A stretch of 64,000 nucleotides of DNA from Qipengyuania algicida (GTDB lineage: Bacteria; Pseudomonadota; Alphaproteobacteria; Sphingomonadales; Sphingomonadaceae), in contig NZ_WTYA01000011.1 of assembly GCF_009828025.1 (NCBI RefSeq), positions 24,677 to 88,676 of the forward strand, in the 5' to 3' direction. Both the position numbers and the translations under genes were made by a program. Positions within the stretch are counted from its first letter, which is position 1, and every line of letters begins with the position of its first letter. The notes under the pieces are model-generated. The model had not been told where the DNA came from and made no database searches. It worked only from the letters and a program-made list of their open reading frames with translations. Below, piece after piece: positions 17,303 through 25,980 of the stretch.

Positions 17303-18496
17303 ATGTCTCACAGCGATGGCGATCTGGAACAATTCCGCGAGCAAACCCGTGCGTGGCTGGAGGCGAACTGCCCCCCCGAAATGCGCGAACCGGTGCGCGA
17401 TGACGATGATGTTTTCTGGGGTGGCCGCAACGCCACGTTCAAGAACGATGCGCAGAAGGCGTGGTTCGAGGCGTGCCGCGACAAGGGCTACACCGTTCCT
17501 GCCTGGCCCAAGGAATATGGCGGCGCAGGGCTGACCCCGCCGCAGGCCAAGGTGCTGCGCGAGGAGATGGCCCGGATCAATGCGCGTTCGCCGCTCTCCA
17601 GCTTCGGCATCTGGATGCTTGGCCCCGCGCTACTCCAGTTCGGCACCGAGGAGCAGAAGCAGCGGTTTCTCAATGAAATCGCGCGCGGCGAAATTCGCTG
17701 GTGCCAGGGCTATTCCGAACCTGGCTCGGGCAGTGATCTCGTGTCCTTGCAGACTTTCGGGGAAGACAAGGGTGACCACTGGGTGGTCAACGGCCAGAAA
17801 ATCTGGACCAGCTATGCCGACAAGGCGGACTGGATTTTCTGCCTGGTGCGCACCGACAAGGCGGACAAATATCGCGGCATCACCTTCATGCTGTTCGACA
17901 TGGCGAGCCAGGGCGTCTCGACCAAGCCGATCCTGCTGATCAGCGGCAACAGCCCATTCTGCGAGACCTTCTTCGACGATGTGTCGGTGCCCAAGAGCTA
18001 TGGCGAGGGCATCCCGGCGCAGGTTGGCGAGGTCAATCGCGGCTGGGACGTCGCCAAATATCTGCTCGGCCACGAGCGCGAGATGATTTCCGGCGCAGAT
18101 GGCGGTGAACGGACCGCGGCGATCGGCGCGGCGATGAAGCGCAGCGTCGGCGAACTCGACCCGGTGTTGCGAGCCGAGCTGGCCCAGTTCGACGTCGATG
18201 CGCTGGCCTATGCCTGCATGGGCGAGAAATTCCTCGACGAGGTCAAGGTCGGCAAGGCGCATCCGGCGCAACCGAACATGATGAAATACGCCGGGACTGA
18301 GCTCAACAAGCGCCGTCACGAGCTGATGATGGCGGCGGGCGGCAGCCGTGCGCTCGAATGGGACAGCGAGGAGACCGACGGCGGCAAGACCGCCCGCAAC
18401 TGGCTGCGAACCAAGGCCAACAGCATCGAAGGCGGCACCAGTGAGGTCATGCTCAACGTGATCGCCAAGCGCATCCTCGAACTGCCGGGCGCTTGA
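17303..18496 (+). CDS. Acyl-CoA dehydrogenase, likely catalytic alpha subunit
   Basis: A 397-residue acyl-CoA dehydrogenase. It has the flavin-binding GYSEPGSGSDL and WTSYADKAD segments, and near the C-terminus the SIEGGTSEVMLN motif that carries the catalytic Glu in medium-chain type enzymes. The usual RxQFG Arg motif of the FAD-binding helix region is not present at its expected place (GHEREMISG instead). The partner gene downstream has that motif but lacks the catalytic Glu region, which suggests a heteromeric enzyme. GAGAGGAGTC precedes the ATG at 17303; 46 bases separate the two genes. Confidence 0.92.
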   Translation: MSHSDGDLEQFREQTRAWLEANCPPEMREPVRDDDDVFWGGRNATFKNDAQKAWFEACRDKGYTVPAWPKEYGGAGLTPPQAKVLREEMARINARSPLSSFGIWMLGPALLQFGTEEQKQRFLNEIARGEIRWCQGYSEPGSGSDLVSLQTFGEDKGDHWVVNGQKIWTSYADKADWIFCLVRTDKADKYRGITFMLFDMASQGVSTKPILLISGNSPFCETFFDDVSVPKSYGEGIPAQVGEVNRGWDVAKYLLGHEREMISGADGGERTAAIGAAMKRSVGELDPVLRAELAQFDVDALAYACMGEKFLDEVKVGKAHPAQPNMMKYAGTELNKRRHELMMAAGGSRALEWDSEETDGGKTARNWLRTKANSIEGGTSEVMLNVIAKRILELPGA

Positions 18497-18541
18497 TAAC
18501 ATTGAAATATCACCCGTTCCCACGCGGGTATGGAGAGAGAC

Positions 18542-19681
18542 ATGCCACTCTATTACGATGACGATCAGGCGATGCTCGCCGACACCGCCAGCCAGTTCAT
18601 GGGCGAGGAAGGTGCGATCGGCAAACAGCTGCGCCACTGGCGCGACCGCAATTGCAAGGACGGTTTCGGCCATGGCCTGTGGAAGCAGATGGCCGAGATG
18701 GGCTTTACCGGCATCCTCTTGCCCGAGGCTGATGGCGGGCTGGGCATGGGCCATGTCGAGGCAGGCATCGTGCTCGAGGAAATCGGTCGCAATCTCACCC
18801 CGTCGCCGTTCCTTACCAGCTCGGTACTGGCGGCGAGCGCGCTTACCGAAGGTAGCGACGACCTGCGCGGGCGTTGGCTGCCGGGGCTTATCGCGGGCGA
18901 TAGCGTGTTCGCGGTCGCGATCGACGAGGGCGGCAAGCACCGGCCCGAACGCATCGCCACGAGGGCCGAGAAATCGGGAAATGGCTTCCGTCTTTCCGGG
19001 CGCAAGGATTTTGTCGTCCAGGGTGCCAGTGCGGACATGCTGGTGGTTGCTGCACGCACCTCCGGCAGCGACAGCGATGCCGATGGGATAACGCTGTTCG
19101 CCGTCCCGAAGGACGCCAGCGGCATGAACCACGAAGCCGTGCGACTGGTCGACAGCTCGATGGCGACGCACACCAGTTTCGATGGTGTCGAGCTCGATGG
19201 CGATGCGGTGATCGGCGAAGTCGACGGCGGGCGCACGATCCTCAACGCGATGCTGATGGCCGGGCGTGTGGGCGCTGCGGCAGAGGGCGTGGGTGTTGCG
19301 CGCGGGGCCATGGACATGACCGTCGATTACCTCAAGCAGCGCAAGCAGTTCGGCAAGTTGATCGGCGAATTCCAGGCGCTCCAGCATCGGGCGGCGCATC
19401 TGTATTCCGAAGTCGAGATTGCCCGTGCGGCGGTGGTCAAGGCGGCCCAATTGCTCGACTCCGAGAGCGAACGCGCCGATCTGATGGCCTCGGTCGCCAA
19501 AGCCAAGGTCGCAAAGGTAGCCGGGCTCGCGGTGCGCGAAGGGGTGCAGATGCACGGCGGTATCGGGATGACCGACGAATATGACATCGGCCTCTTCATG
19601 AAGCGCGAGCGCGCTTTGCAGGAATTCCTTGGCGATCAATACTATCACGCCGGGCGCGTTGCCGAATTGAACGGATATTGA
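18542..19681 (+). CDS. Acyl-CoA dehydrogenase, likely partner beta subunit
   Basis: A 379-residue acyl-CoA dehydrogenase. The C-terminal half keeps LKQRKQFGKLIGEFQALQH, whose Arg contacts FAD, and QMHGGIGMTDEYD. The end of the protein (LGDQYYHAG) lacks an EGT-type catalytic Glu motif. It therefore looks complementary to the preceding dehydrogenase, like the alpha2-beta2 enzymes of actinobacterial steroid side-chain oxidation (ChsE1-ChsE2). GGAGAGAGAC precedes the ATG at 18542. The next gene, an SDR, starts 14 bases after its stop. Confidence 0.92.
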   Translation: MPLYYDDDQAMLADTASQFMGEEGAIGKQLRHWRDRNCKDGFGHGLWKQMAEMGFTGILLPEADGGLGMGHVEAGIVLEEIGRNLTPSPFLTSSVLAASALTEGSDDLRGRWLPGLIAGDSVFAVAIDEGGKHRPERIATRAEKSGNGFRLSGRKDFVVQGASADMLVVAARTSGSDSDADGITLFAVPKDASGMNHEAVRLVDSSMATHTSFDGVELDGDAVIGEVDGGRTILNAMLMAGRVGAAAEGVGVARGAMDMTVDYLKQRKQFGKLIGEFQALQHRAAHLYSEVEIARAAVVKAAQLLDSESERADLMASVAKAKVAKVAGLAVREGVQMHGGIGMTDEYDIGLFMKRERALQEFLGDQYYHAGRVAELNGY

Positions 19682-19695
19682 GTGGGAGAGAGCAG

Positions 19696-20502
19696 ATGAC
19701 CCTCGAAGACCTTTTCAGCCTCAAGGGGCGCGTGGCGCTCGTCACCGGTGGCAGCCGTGGTATCGGCCGCATGATCGTCGAAGGCTTCCTCGCCGCTGGG
19801 ATCGAGCGGGTCTACATAACCGCCCGCAAGGGCGGGGAGCTGCACGAGGCCGCCGAGGAACTGGGTGAGAAGGTCGTGCCGATCCAGGGCGATGTCTCGA
19901 CGATGGAAGGCATCGATGAGCTGGTGGCCGCGATCTCGGCAAAGGAAAGCAAGCTCGACATTCTCGTCAACAATGCGGGCACCGCATGGGGCGCGGATTT
20001 CGAGGACTTTCCCGAGACCGGCTGGGACAAGGTGATGGACCTCAATGTGAAGTCGCCCTTCTTCCTGACGCAAAAGCTGCACGGCCTGCTCAAGGCGGCA
20101 TCAAGCGCGGAGCGGCCTGGCAAGGTGATCAACATCGCCTCGGTCGACGGTCTCAGGATCAACCCCTGGGAAACCTACAGCTATCAGGCATCGAAGGCCG
20201 CGCTGATCCACCTGACCCGCCGGATGGCTGCGCGGTTGGTGAAGGACCAGATCTATGTCACGGCAATCGCACCGGGTGCTTTCCCGTCGAACATGAACAA
20301 GGTCGCCCGCGACATGGAAGAAGAAAGCGCCAAGGGCATTCCGAACAAGCGCGTCGGCGACAAATACGACATGGGCGGCAGCGCAGTCTATCTTGCGAGC
20401 CGCGCAGGCGATTACACCATCGGCGAAACGCTGACGGTCGACGGTGGCATCGTCAACGCGCATCTTCCGACCCACTTCGCCGACCCGGCGGCGGGACGCT
20501 GA
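19696..20502 (+). CDS. SDR family oxidoreductase
   Basis: A 268-residue short-chain dehydrogenase with TGGSRGIG, NNAGTAW, a catalytic Ser in NIASVDG and the YxxxK pair in YSYQASKAA. It is the third gene of the plus-strand operon after the two acyl-CoA dehydrogenases and probably oxidises the 3-hydroxyacyl intermediate or a ring hydroxyl of the same substrate. GGGAGAGAGC precedes the ATG at 19696; an in-frame TTG at 19678 overlapping the upstream stop is less likely. It is convergent with the dedA-like gene. Confidence 0.92.
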   Translation: MTLEDLFSLKGRVALVTGGSRGIGRMIVEGFLAAGIERVYITARKGGELHEAAEELGEKVVPIQGDVSTMEGIDELVAAISAKESKLDILVNNAGTAWGADFEDFPETGWDKVMDLNVKSPFFLTQKLHGLLKAASSAERPGKVINIASVDGLRINPWETYSYQASKAALIHLTRRMAARLVKDQIYVTAIAPGAFPSNMNKVARDMEEESAKGIPNKRVGDKYDMGGSAVYLASRAGDYTIGETLTVDGGIVNAHLPTHFADPAAGR

Positions 20503-20520
20503 ACGCGCAGCTTGCTGGAG

Positions 20521-21144
20521 TCACGATTTGGCGTGACGCCTGACATAAATGAAGCGGCCAATCATGCCGATTAGCAGTATGGCGATTGCATAATCGGCAT
20601 AGTGGAAGATCGTGGCAAGTTGGCCGCCCGAGTTCCATCGGTCGCCCAGCTTCATGCCGATGTATGTCAGCAGCAGACACCAGGGCCATGAACCGATGAA
20701 TGTGTAGAGATGGAATTTCAGCTTGGGCATCCGGGCAATGCCGGCCGGCAAAGCGATGAAGGTGCGGATCACCGGTAGCATCCGTCCGATCAGCACCGCC
20801 GCCGTTCCGAATTTTTCAAAGAACCGTTCTGCCTTGTCTATATCGTGGCGGTTGATCAGCACGTAGCGGCCCCACCTTTCGATTGCACTGCGCCCGCCGT
20901 GTTCTCCCACGGCGTAAGCTATGGCTGAGCCGACATTGCAACCCAATGCGCCAACCGTCGCGGCAATCAACAGGTTCATCTTGCCCTGCGCGACGAGGAA
21001 GCCGGCGAAGGGCAGGATGATCTCTGATGGCAACGGGATGCAAGCCGATTCCACCGCCATCAGCCCGAGCAGGCCGAGATAGCCGGTGGCATTCAGCACG
21101 CCCACGATCAACCCAGCCAATGTTCCCGATATTGAGGAACTCAT
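20521..21144 (-). CDS. DedA family membrane protein
   Basis: A 207-residue inner-membrane protein of the DedA/SNARE-associated (VTT) fold. Visible landmarks are ESACIPLPSEIILPFAGFLV near the N-terminus, the GCNVGSAIAYAVGEHGG stretch, FEKFG, RMLPVIRTFIALPAGIARM and a C-terminal WPWCLLLTYIGMKLG. DedA proteins are lipid-transport or flippase-like (undecaprenyl phosphate in some members) and help keep membrane potential. Which lipid this copy handles is not visible. Confidence 0.93.
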   Translation of the reverse strand: MSSSISGTLAGLIVGVLNATGYLGLLGLMAVESACIPLPSEIILPFAGFLVAQGKMNLLIAATVGALGCNVGSAIAYAVGEHGGRSAIERWGRYVLINRHDIDKAERFFEKFGTAAVLIGRMLPVIRTFIALPAGIARMPKLKFHLYTFIGSWPWCLLLTYIGMKLGDRWNSGGQLATIFHYADYAIAILLIGMIGRFIYVRRHAKS

Positions 21145-21219
21145 ACGTTGCTATGTTCGGCTGGCATGGACGGACAGCGTGTGAACCCAGACGATTGTTC
21201 CTGAAATCTAACGATGAGG

Positions 21220-22638
21220 CTATTTGGTCGTTGCCATCGCGTCGATATCGGCCGGTCCGGTCATTTGCCAGCCACCGGGGCGGCGCATCAGTACCCAGCG
21301 ATAATAGCAATAGGACAAGAGCCATATCCCGCCGCACACGAACAGCGATTTGCGTCCCGTATCGGGGTCGAGCCACAGCACCACGATTTCGCCGATGACG
21401 ATGATTATCCCGATGAGGGGAATCAGCGGGAACAGCGGGCTTTTGTAGTCATGCGTGCCCGTACGCCCGCTGCGCCGCCCGGCGAACACGCCCCAGACAT
21501 AGAAGAATGTCATAATCGTATACCCGCCCGACAGCAGCAGGATCTCGAACGACATCGGCAGCCAGGTTGCCGCGGCGGTCGTCACCCCGAGGAACAGCAG
21601 TGCGACCCACGGCGCGTCGCTCTTGCGGGTCAGCCTGGTCAAGGCGTGGTTGATCGGCGGGGCGAACAGCTTGGTGCGACCCATCGCAAACACATTGCGC
21701 CCGATTCCGACAAATCCGGCAAGGCACGCGTTGAAGATCGCGATCGCGATCGAAAGCGATACCATCCGCAGCACGAAGCTGGGAAGATAGGCTCCGAGGA
21801 ACACCTCGAAAGGCGACGTGCTCGCCAGCACTGCCTTGAGGTTGTGCGAGCCGAGGATGATCCCGACGATCGGCGCGGTTTCCGATACGATCGTCAGCGC
21901 CAACGCGATCATGATGATCCGCCCGATGGTGCGCGGGTTCTTCATATCCTCGCTGAACAAAAGCGCCTGCGAAGCGCCCGCCAAAGCCCAGCTGGCGTTG
22001 TTGACGGCGATCCCGACCACACCGATGCCGGCTGCGATCCACAGCCCGCCGTGCATGTGCATCGGCGACAGGATCAGGTGCCACGCGCCCGGCTGGGCAT
22101 GCCAGGCGCCTATCCCGGCGATCAGGAACAGCGCGGAAAATTCGATCAGCATGAATACGCCGGTGATCTTTTCGTTGGCTCGAATGTTGAGCATCGACAG
22201 CGACGTGACCACCGCCACCGTGATCAGTGTGATTTCATTGGCGCTAAGCGGGAAACCGAAAGGCTGAAGGTAGATCGCAATCCCCTTGGCTGACGTGTTG
22301 AGAAACAGCGGGATCGTCGAAATGCTGGCGATATAGCTGGTCGCCCCGGCCCAGTCGCCGATCGCATGGCCGATCGCGGCATAATCATACCCGGCGGTTG
22401 GATAGGCTGCGCCCAGTTCGGCCGACATCGATGTCTGGCAAAAACACACCACGCTGCCGATCAGGAAGGCCAGCACCACGCCGGTACCTGCATCCTGCAC
22501 GATGGCAGTGCCGCTGACGAGGACCGAGACGCCCGGCGACAGTACCGATAGCGTGAGGATGATGACCCCGAACCCCGACAATGTGCGTGTGAACTGTCGG
22601 GGGGCTGAAGCTGCGCGTTCTTGCGTCTCGGCGACCAT
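21220..22638 (-). CDS. APC family amino acid/polyamine permease
   Basis: A 472-residue protein with about 12 membrane helices. The N-terminal half has FGVIILTLSVLSPGVSVLVSG, the broken-helix region of the APC fold, followed by AELGAAYPTAGYDYAAIGHA. It should move an amino acid or related amine with proton or sodium coupling; the substrate cannot be read from the sequence. The ATG at 22638 is preferred over an upstream start that would add a basic, non-conserved leader. Confidence 0.87.
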   Translation of the reverse strand: MVAETQERAASAPRQFTRTLSGFGVIILTLSVLSPGVSVLVSGTAIVQDAGTGVVLAFLIGSVVCFCQTSMSAELGAAYPTAGYDYAAIGHAIGDWAGATSYIASISTIPLFLNTSAKGIAIYLQPFGFPLSANEITLITVAVVTSLSMLNIRANEKITGVFMLIEFSALFLIAGIGAWHAQPGAWHLILSPMHMHGGLWIAAGIGVVGIAVNNASWALAGASQALLFSEDMKNPRTIGRIIMIALALTIVSETAPIVGIILGSHNLKAVLASTSPFEVFLGAYLPSFVLRMVSLSIAIAIFNACLAGFVGIGRNVFAMGRTKLFAPPINHALTRLTRKSDAPWVALLFLGVTTAAATWLPMSFEILLLSGGYTIMTFFYVWGVFAGRRSGRTGTHDYKSPLFPLIPLIGIIIVIGEIVVLWLDPDTGRKSLFVCGGIWLLSYCYYRWVLMRRPGGWQMTGPADIDAMATTK

Positions 22639-22738
22639 ACGTTGTGTTGTCCTTGTGATGCGGCGCGAACGCCGGATGGTCCCCCTCACAAAGGCTAATG
22701 GTTTGGTCGGCTCTCCCGGAGCATTATTCGCTGTGTTG

Positions 22739-23383
22739 TCACCCCATCAACTCGCGTACGAAGGGAATGAGGCCGGTCTGGCGCTGGCGCTTCATGCGCT
22801 CGGCCTGAAGGATTTCGCGGACCTTGGCGAAGCACGCATCGACATCGTCGTTGATGACGACATAGTCGTAGGCGTCCCAGTGGCTGATTTCTGCCCTCGC
22901 GCGCTCCATGCGGCTTTCGATCACTTCGATGCTGTCGGTCTGGCGAGCTTCCAGCCTCCGGCGCAATTCCGGCAGGCTTGGCGGAAGGATGAATACCCGC
23001 ACAACGTCCTGCTGATCTTTCTGGTAAAGCTGCTGGGTGCCCTGCCAGTCGATATCGAACAGGAAGTCCTGCCCGTCCTTGAGCGCGGCACGGATACGCC
23101 CTTTGGGCGTGCCATAGCGATAGCCGAAAACGGGTGCCCATTCGTAGAAGTCGTCCTCTTCTACCAGCCTGTCGAACTCGTCATCGTCGACGAAATGGTA
23201 ATGCACCCCTTCCACTTCGCCGGGGCGAGGCGGGCGGGTCGTGACCGAAACGGACAGCTTGAGCTCGTCATCGGCGTCCAACAGCATTCGAGAGATGGTC
23301 GTTTTACCGGCGCCCGAGGGCGAGGACAGGATAAACATGACGCCGCGCCGGGCCAGCGTGTCTGGGTGGGAGATGATGGCCAT
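22739..23383 (-). CDS. gmk: Guanylate kinase
   Basis: A 214-residue guanylate kinase, the standard length. It has the P-loop SSPSGAGKTTI, the GMP-binding TTRPPRPGEVEGVHYHFV and EWAPVFGYRYGTPK segments, DIDWQGTQQL, and the lid residues around RLEARQTD. It makes GDP from GMP and ATP in the cytoplasm and is normally essential. It lies downstream of, but 40 bases from, the hypothetical gene at 23424-23834 on the same strand. Confidence 0.97.
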   Translation of the reverse strand: MAIISHPDTLARRGVMFILSSPSGAGKTTISRMLLDADDELKLSVSVTTRPPRPGEVEGVHYHFVDDDEFDRLVEEDDFYEWAPVFGYRYGTPKGRIRAALKDGQDFLFDIDWQGTQQLYQKDQQDVVRVFILPPSLPELRRRLEARQTDSIEVIESRMERARAEISHWDAYDYVVINDDVDACFAKVREILQAERMKRQRQTGLIPFVRELMG

Positions 23384-23423
23384 GTGCGCCTGTCGGCAAA
23401 ACCGCGGCGCAAATCAAGGGGTG

Positions 23424-23834
23424 TTACTCGCCTTTGGCCTGATCGAGCAGCGCCTTGTCCCCGTCGCGCCGCGCTTTGCGCTTGCCCTTGCGCCGATCAT
23501 AGAGCGTCTTAACAATTGCCCCGCCGCCAATAATGATCGCGCCAGGCAAATTCCGGGTCGCGACCTTGGCGAGCGCGAAGGACATCAGCGATTTACCAAG
23601 GGACTTGTTCTGAATCATCGCCCGCGCGGTGTCACGGCCATAGCGTCCGCGCAGGAAACCCTTTTCGACCGAACGGCGCAAAATGTATGAACCGGCGCGG
23701 ATTGTGACGTCCGCCAGCATGATATTGGTCGCAGGATCTTCGGATGGGCCGGGCACTTCCTTGCGAGGGGCCGGCGTCACCTTGCGCAGCTTGTCTACAG
23801 CTTTTGCGCCATATTTCGTTACGTGCTTGGCCAT
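23424..23834 (-). CDS. Conserved basic hypothetical protein
   Basis: A 136-residue, strongly basic protein. After a polar N-terminus (KHVTKYGAKAVDKLR) it has a hydrophobic LAKVATRNLPGAIIIGGGAIVKTL stretch that may be one membrane segment, then a Lys/Arg-rich tail. I do not recognise the family. The ATG at 23834 is chosen because it is the first Met of the conserved-looking part; an upstream extension into the sspB region is Arg/Ser junk. It lies 40 bases after sspB and is probably cotranscribed. Confidence 0.6.
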   Translation of the reverse strand: MAKHVTKYGAKAVDKLRKVTPAPRKEVPGPSEDPATNIMLADVTIRAGSYILRRSVEKGFLRGRYGRDTARAMIQNKSLGKSLMSFALAKVATRNLPGAIIIGGGAIVKTLYDRRKGKRKARRDGDKALLDQAKGE

Positions 23835-23874
23835 TACTCCCCCTGACAAGGCGCGCAGATCGGGGGCTGAGCGC

Positions 23875-24378
23875 CTATTTCTTGCGGCCGAAATCGACCG
23901 TGACGACATTCGAGCCGTCCTCGTTCTTTTCAACGCCTTGCGCATCGTGGCGTTCCGATTCGTCGTTTTCCGGATTTTCGGTCGGTGTGGGTTCCATGTC
24001 CGCGACGGTCGCCTGGAACTGGAGACCGAAATCCACCGCCGGATCGACGAACTGGGTAATCGCTGCATAGGGAATGAACAGATTGGCCGGAATCTGGTTG
24101 AAGCTCAGCCCGACGCTAAAATGGTCTTCCTCCACCTTCAGGTCCCAGAACTTGTTCTGGAGCACGATCGTCATCTCGTCCGGAAACCGCTCGATCAGCG
24201 AGCGCGGGATGGAAACGCCCGGAGCGTGGGTCTTGAAGGTAATATAGAAATGGTGGTTGCCAGGCAGTTCGCTGCCGGTTTCCTCGATTTCGCGCAGGAC
24301 GCGGCCAACCACCGCGCGCAGTGCCTCCTGCACGATGGCGTCATAAGGTATCAGGCTATCAGGCGTAGTGTCGCTCAT
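23875..24378 (-). CDS. sspB: SspB family ClpXP adaptor protein
   Basis: A 167-residue alphaproteobacterial SspB. The globular domain (IPYDAIVQEALRAVVGRVL, HFYITFKTHAPGV, DEMTIVLQNKFWDL, FVDPAVDFGLQF) is followed by a disordered acidic linker and a basic C-terminal VDFGRKK that would dock to ClpX. It delivers ssrA-tagged peptides to ClpXP; the alpha-type differs from E. coli SspB in sequence but shares this layout. It is divergent from hisB, 83 bases away. Confidence 0.92.
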   Translation of the reverse strand: MSDTTPDSLIPYDAIVQEALRAVVGRVLREIEETGSELPGNHHFYITFKTHAPGVSIPRSLIERFPDEMTIVLQNKFWDLKVEEDHFSVGLSFNQIPANLFIPYAAITQFVDPAVDFGLQFQATVADMEPTPTENPENDESERHDAQGVEKNEDGSNVVTVDFGRKK

Positions 24379-24461
24379 GAGCCGCTAGGTGGCCCGCTCA
24401 ATCGGCGCGGTCAAGCGAGAATGCTTGCGCAATTCACCCTGGCGGTTGTAGCGCGGCACCC

Positions 24462-25055
24462 ATGCGAAGCGGACGGATAGAGCGCACAACTGCGGAAACG
24501 GCGATTGTCGTCGAGGTCGATCTCGACGGGACGGGCCAGTACCGAGTTTCCACCGGTATCGGTTTCCTCGATCATATGGTCGAACAATTCTCGCGCCATT
24601 CGCTGATCGATGTAACGATGACGGTCGATGGCGATCTGCATGTCGATCAGCATCATACGACAGAGGACAGCGCTCTCACACTGGGGCAGGCGATCGCCCA
24701 GGCGCTCGGCGACAAGGGCGGGATTGCGCGTTACGGCACCGCCTATTCCCCGATGGATGAAACGCTGGCGCGTGTGGCGCTTGATATTTCGGGCCGCCCC
24801 TATCTGGTGTGGCGGGCCGGCTTCACGCAGGAAAAGCTGGGCGAGTGGGACACCGAACTGATCGAACACTGGTTCCATTCGGTCGCTCAGACCGCCGGGC
24901 TGACGCTGCATTGCGAGCTACTCTACGGTCAGAACAACCACCATATCTGCGAAGCACTGTACAAGGGGTTCGCCCGCGCAATGCGCCAGGCGGTCGAAAT
25001 CGACCCGCGCAAAGGCGGCGCAGTGCCAAGCACCAAGGGACAGCTCGGAGGCTGA
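24462..25055 (+). CDS. hisB: Imidazoleglycerol-phosphate dehydratase
   Basis: A 197-residue monofunctional HisB that dehydrates imidazole glycerol phosphate to imidazole acetol phosphate. Metal-binding motifs are visible: [21 protein letters not shown], and [18 protein letters not shown]. It is the first gene of a histidine operon on the plus strand; the YciI gene follows after 7 bases. Confidence 0.97.
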   Translation: MRSGRIERTTAETAIVVEVDLDGTGQYRVSTGIGFLDHMVEQFSRHSLIDVTMTVDGDLHVDQHHTTEDSALTLGQAIAQALGDKGGIARYGTAYSPMDETLARVALDISGRPYLVWRAGFTQEKLGEWDTELIEHWFHSVAQTAGLTLHCELLYGQNNHHICEALYKGFARAMRQAVEIDPRKGGAVPSTKGQLGG

Positions 25056-25062
25056 TCGAGGC

Positions 25063-25350
25063 ATGTTCGTTTTTTCATTGCATTACCTTGCTCCACTCGA
25101 CGAAATCGACGCGCTTCTACCTGCGCATCGCGAATGGCTAGCGGCGCAGCACGAAGCGGGGTATTTCTTCGCCTGGGGGCGCAAGGTCCCGCGCGAGGGC
25201 GGGATGATCTTCGCCAATGCTTCGAGTCGGGATGAGGCGGAAAGGCTCGCGAACAGCGATCCCTTCGTCGTCGCGGGGGTCGCGTGCAGCGAGGTGATCG
25301 AATTCGACCCCGCCTTCGTGGCGGCCGGCCTCGAACAATTGCGCGGGTAG
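25063..25350 (+). CDS. YciI family protein
   Basis: A 95-residue ferredoxin-like alpha+beta protein. It has the early Leu-His strand (FVFSLHYLAPL), a middle HREWLAAQHEAG helix with a conserved His, and a DPFVVAGV segment, all typical of YciI. Family members are proposed hydrolases or binding proteins; no reaction is settled. It is wedged between hisB and hisH with a 7-base gap on one side and no gap on the other, so it is expressed with histidine synthesis. Confidence 0.9.
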   Translation: MFVFSLHYLAPLDEIDALLPAHREWLAAQHEAGYFFAWGRKVPREGGMIFANASSRDEAERLANSDPFVVAGVACSEVIEFDPAFVAAGLEQLRG

Positions 25351-25980
25351 GTGATGGCGGAAACGCTGGCCCTGATCGACTACGGCGCGGGCAATCTCCA
25401 TTCGGTGGAGAACGCGCTGCGCAAGGCCGGTGCCTCGGTCATCGTCACCTGCAAACCGGAGGTGATCCGCGCGGCGGACCGGATCGTCCTGCCGGGTGTC
25501 GGTTCGTTCAAGGCGTGTGCCGAAGGGCTGCACGCGGTCAGCGGTGCGGTCGAGGCGATGCGCGAGCGGGTGTTCGTTGGCGGCGCACCCTTTCTCGGCA
25601 TTTGCGTCGGGATGCAATTGCTCGCCGATCGCGGGCTTGAGCATGGCGAGACGTCGGGGCTCGGCTGGATCGGCGGAACGGTGCGGCTGATCGAGCCGAC
25701 CGACCGCACGGTGAAAGTGCCGCATATGGGCTGGAACGATGTCGCGCTAGTGCCCCATGCGCGCAACCACCCGGTGATCGAGGAAGGTGAGGCCTATTTC
25801 CTCCACTCCTATCACTTCAAGCCGCGATATCATGAAGATGTGCTGGCGATGACCGACCATGGCGGTGGGCTGGTCGCGGCGATCGGGCGCGACAATATGC
25901 TTGGCGTGCAATATCATCCCGAGAAGAGCCAGACGTTTGGGCTGGCTCTGCTTGAACGGTTTCTGGAGTGGAAACCATGA
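25351..25980 (+). CDS. hisH: Imidazole glycerol phosphate synthase, glutaminase subunit
   Basis: A 209-residue class I glutamine amidotransferase subunit. The nucleophile lies in GICVGMQ, and the His-Glu pair in VQYHPEKSQ; the oxyanion-region PGVGSFKACAEGL is also clear. It supplies ammonia to HisF. The frame starts at GTG 25351 or ATG 25354 (one residue less). Its TGA overlaps the hisA start (ATGA). Confidence 0.96.
   Translation: MMAETLALIDYGAGNLHSVENALRKAGASVIVTCKPEVIRAADRIVLPGVGSFKACAEGLHAVSGAVEAMRERVFVGGAPFLGICVGMQLLADRGLEHGETSGLGWIGGTVRLIEPTDRTVKVPHMGWNDVALVPHARNHPVIEEGEAYFLHSYHFKPRYHEDVLAMTDHGGGLVAAIGRDNMLGVQYHPEKSQTFGLALLERFLEWKP

Noticed and set aside
17630..19648. A 672-codon minus-strand frame across two acyl-CoA dehydrogenase genes
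   Set aside because: It spans two real genes and their gap, lacks any domain and is His/Arg/Asp-rich as antisense frames in GC-rich DNA are.
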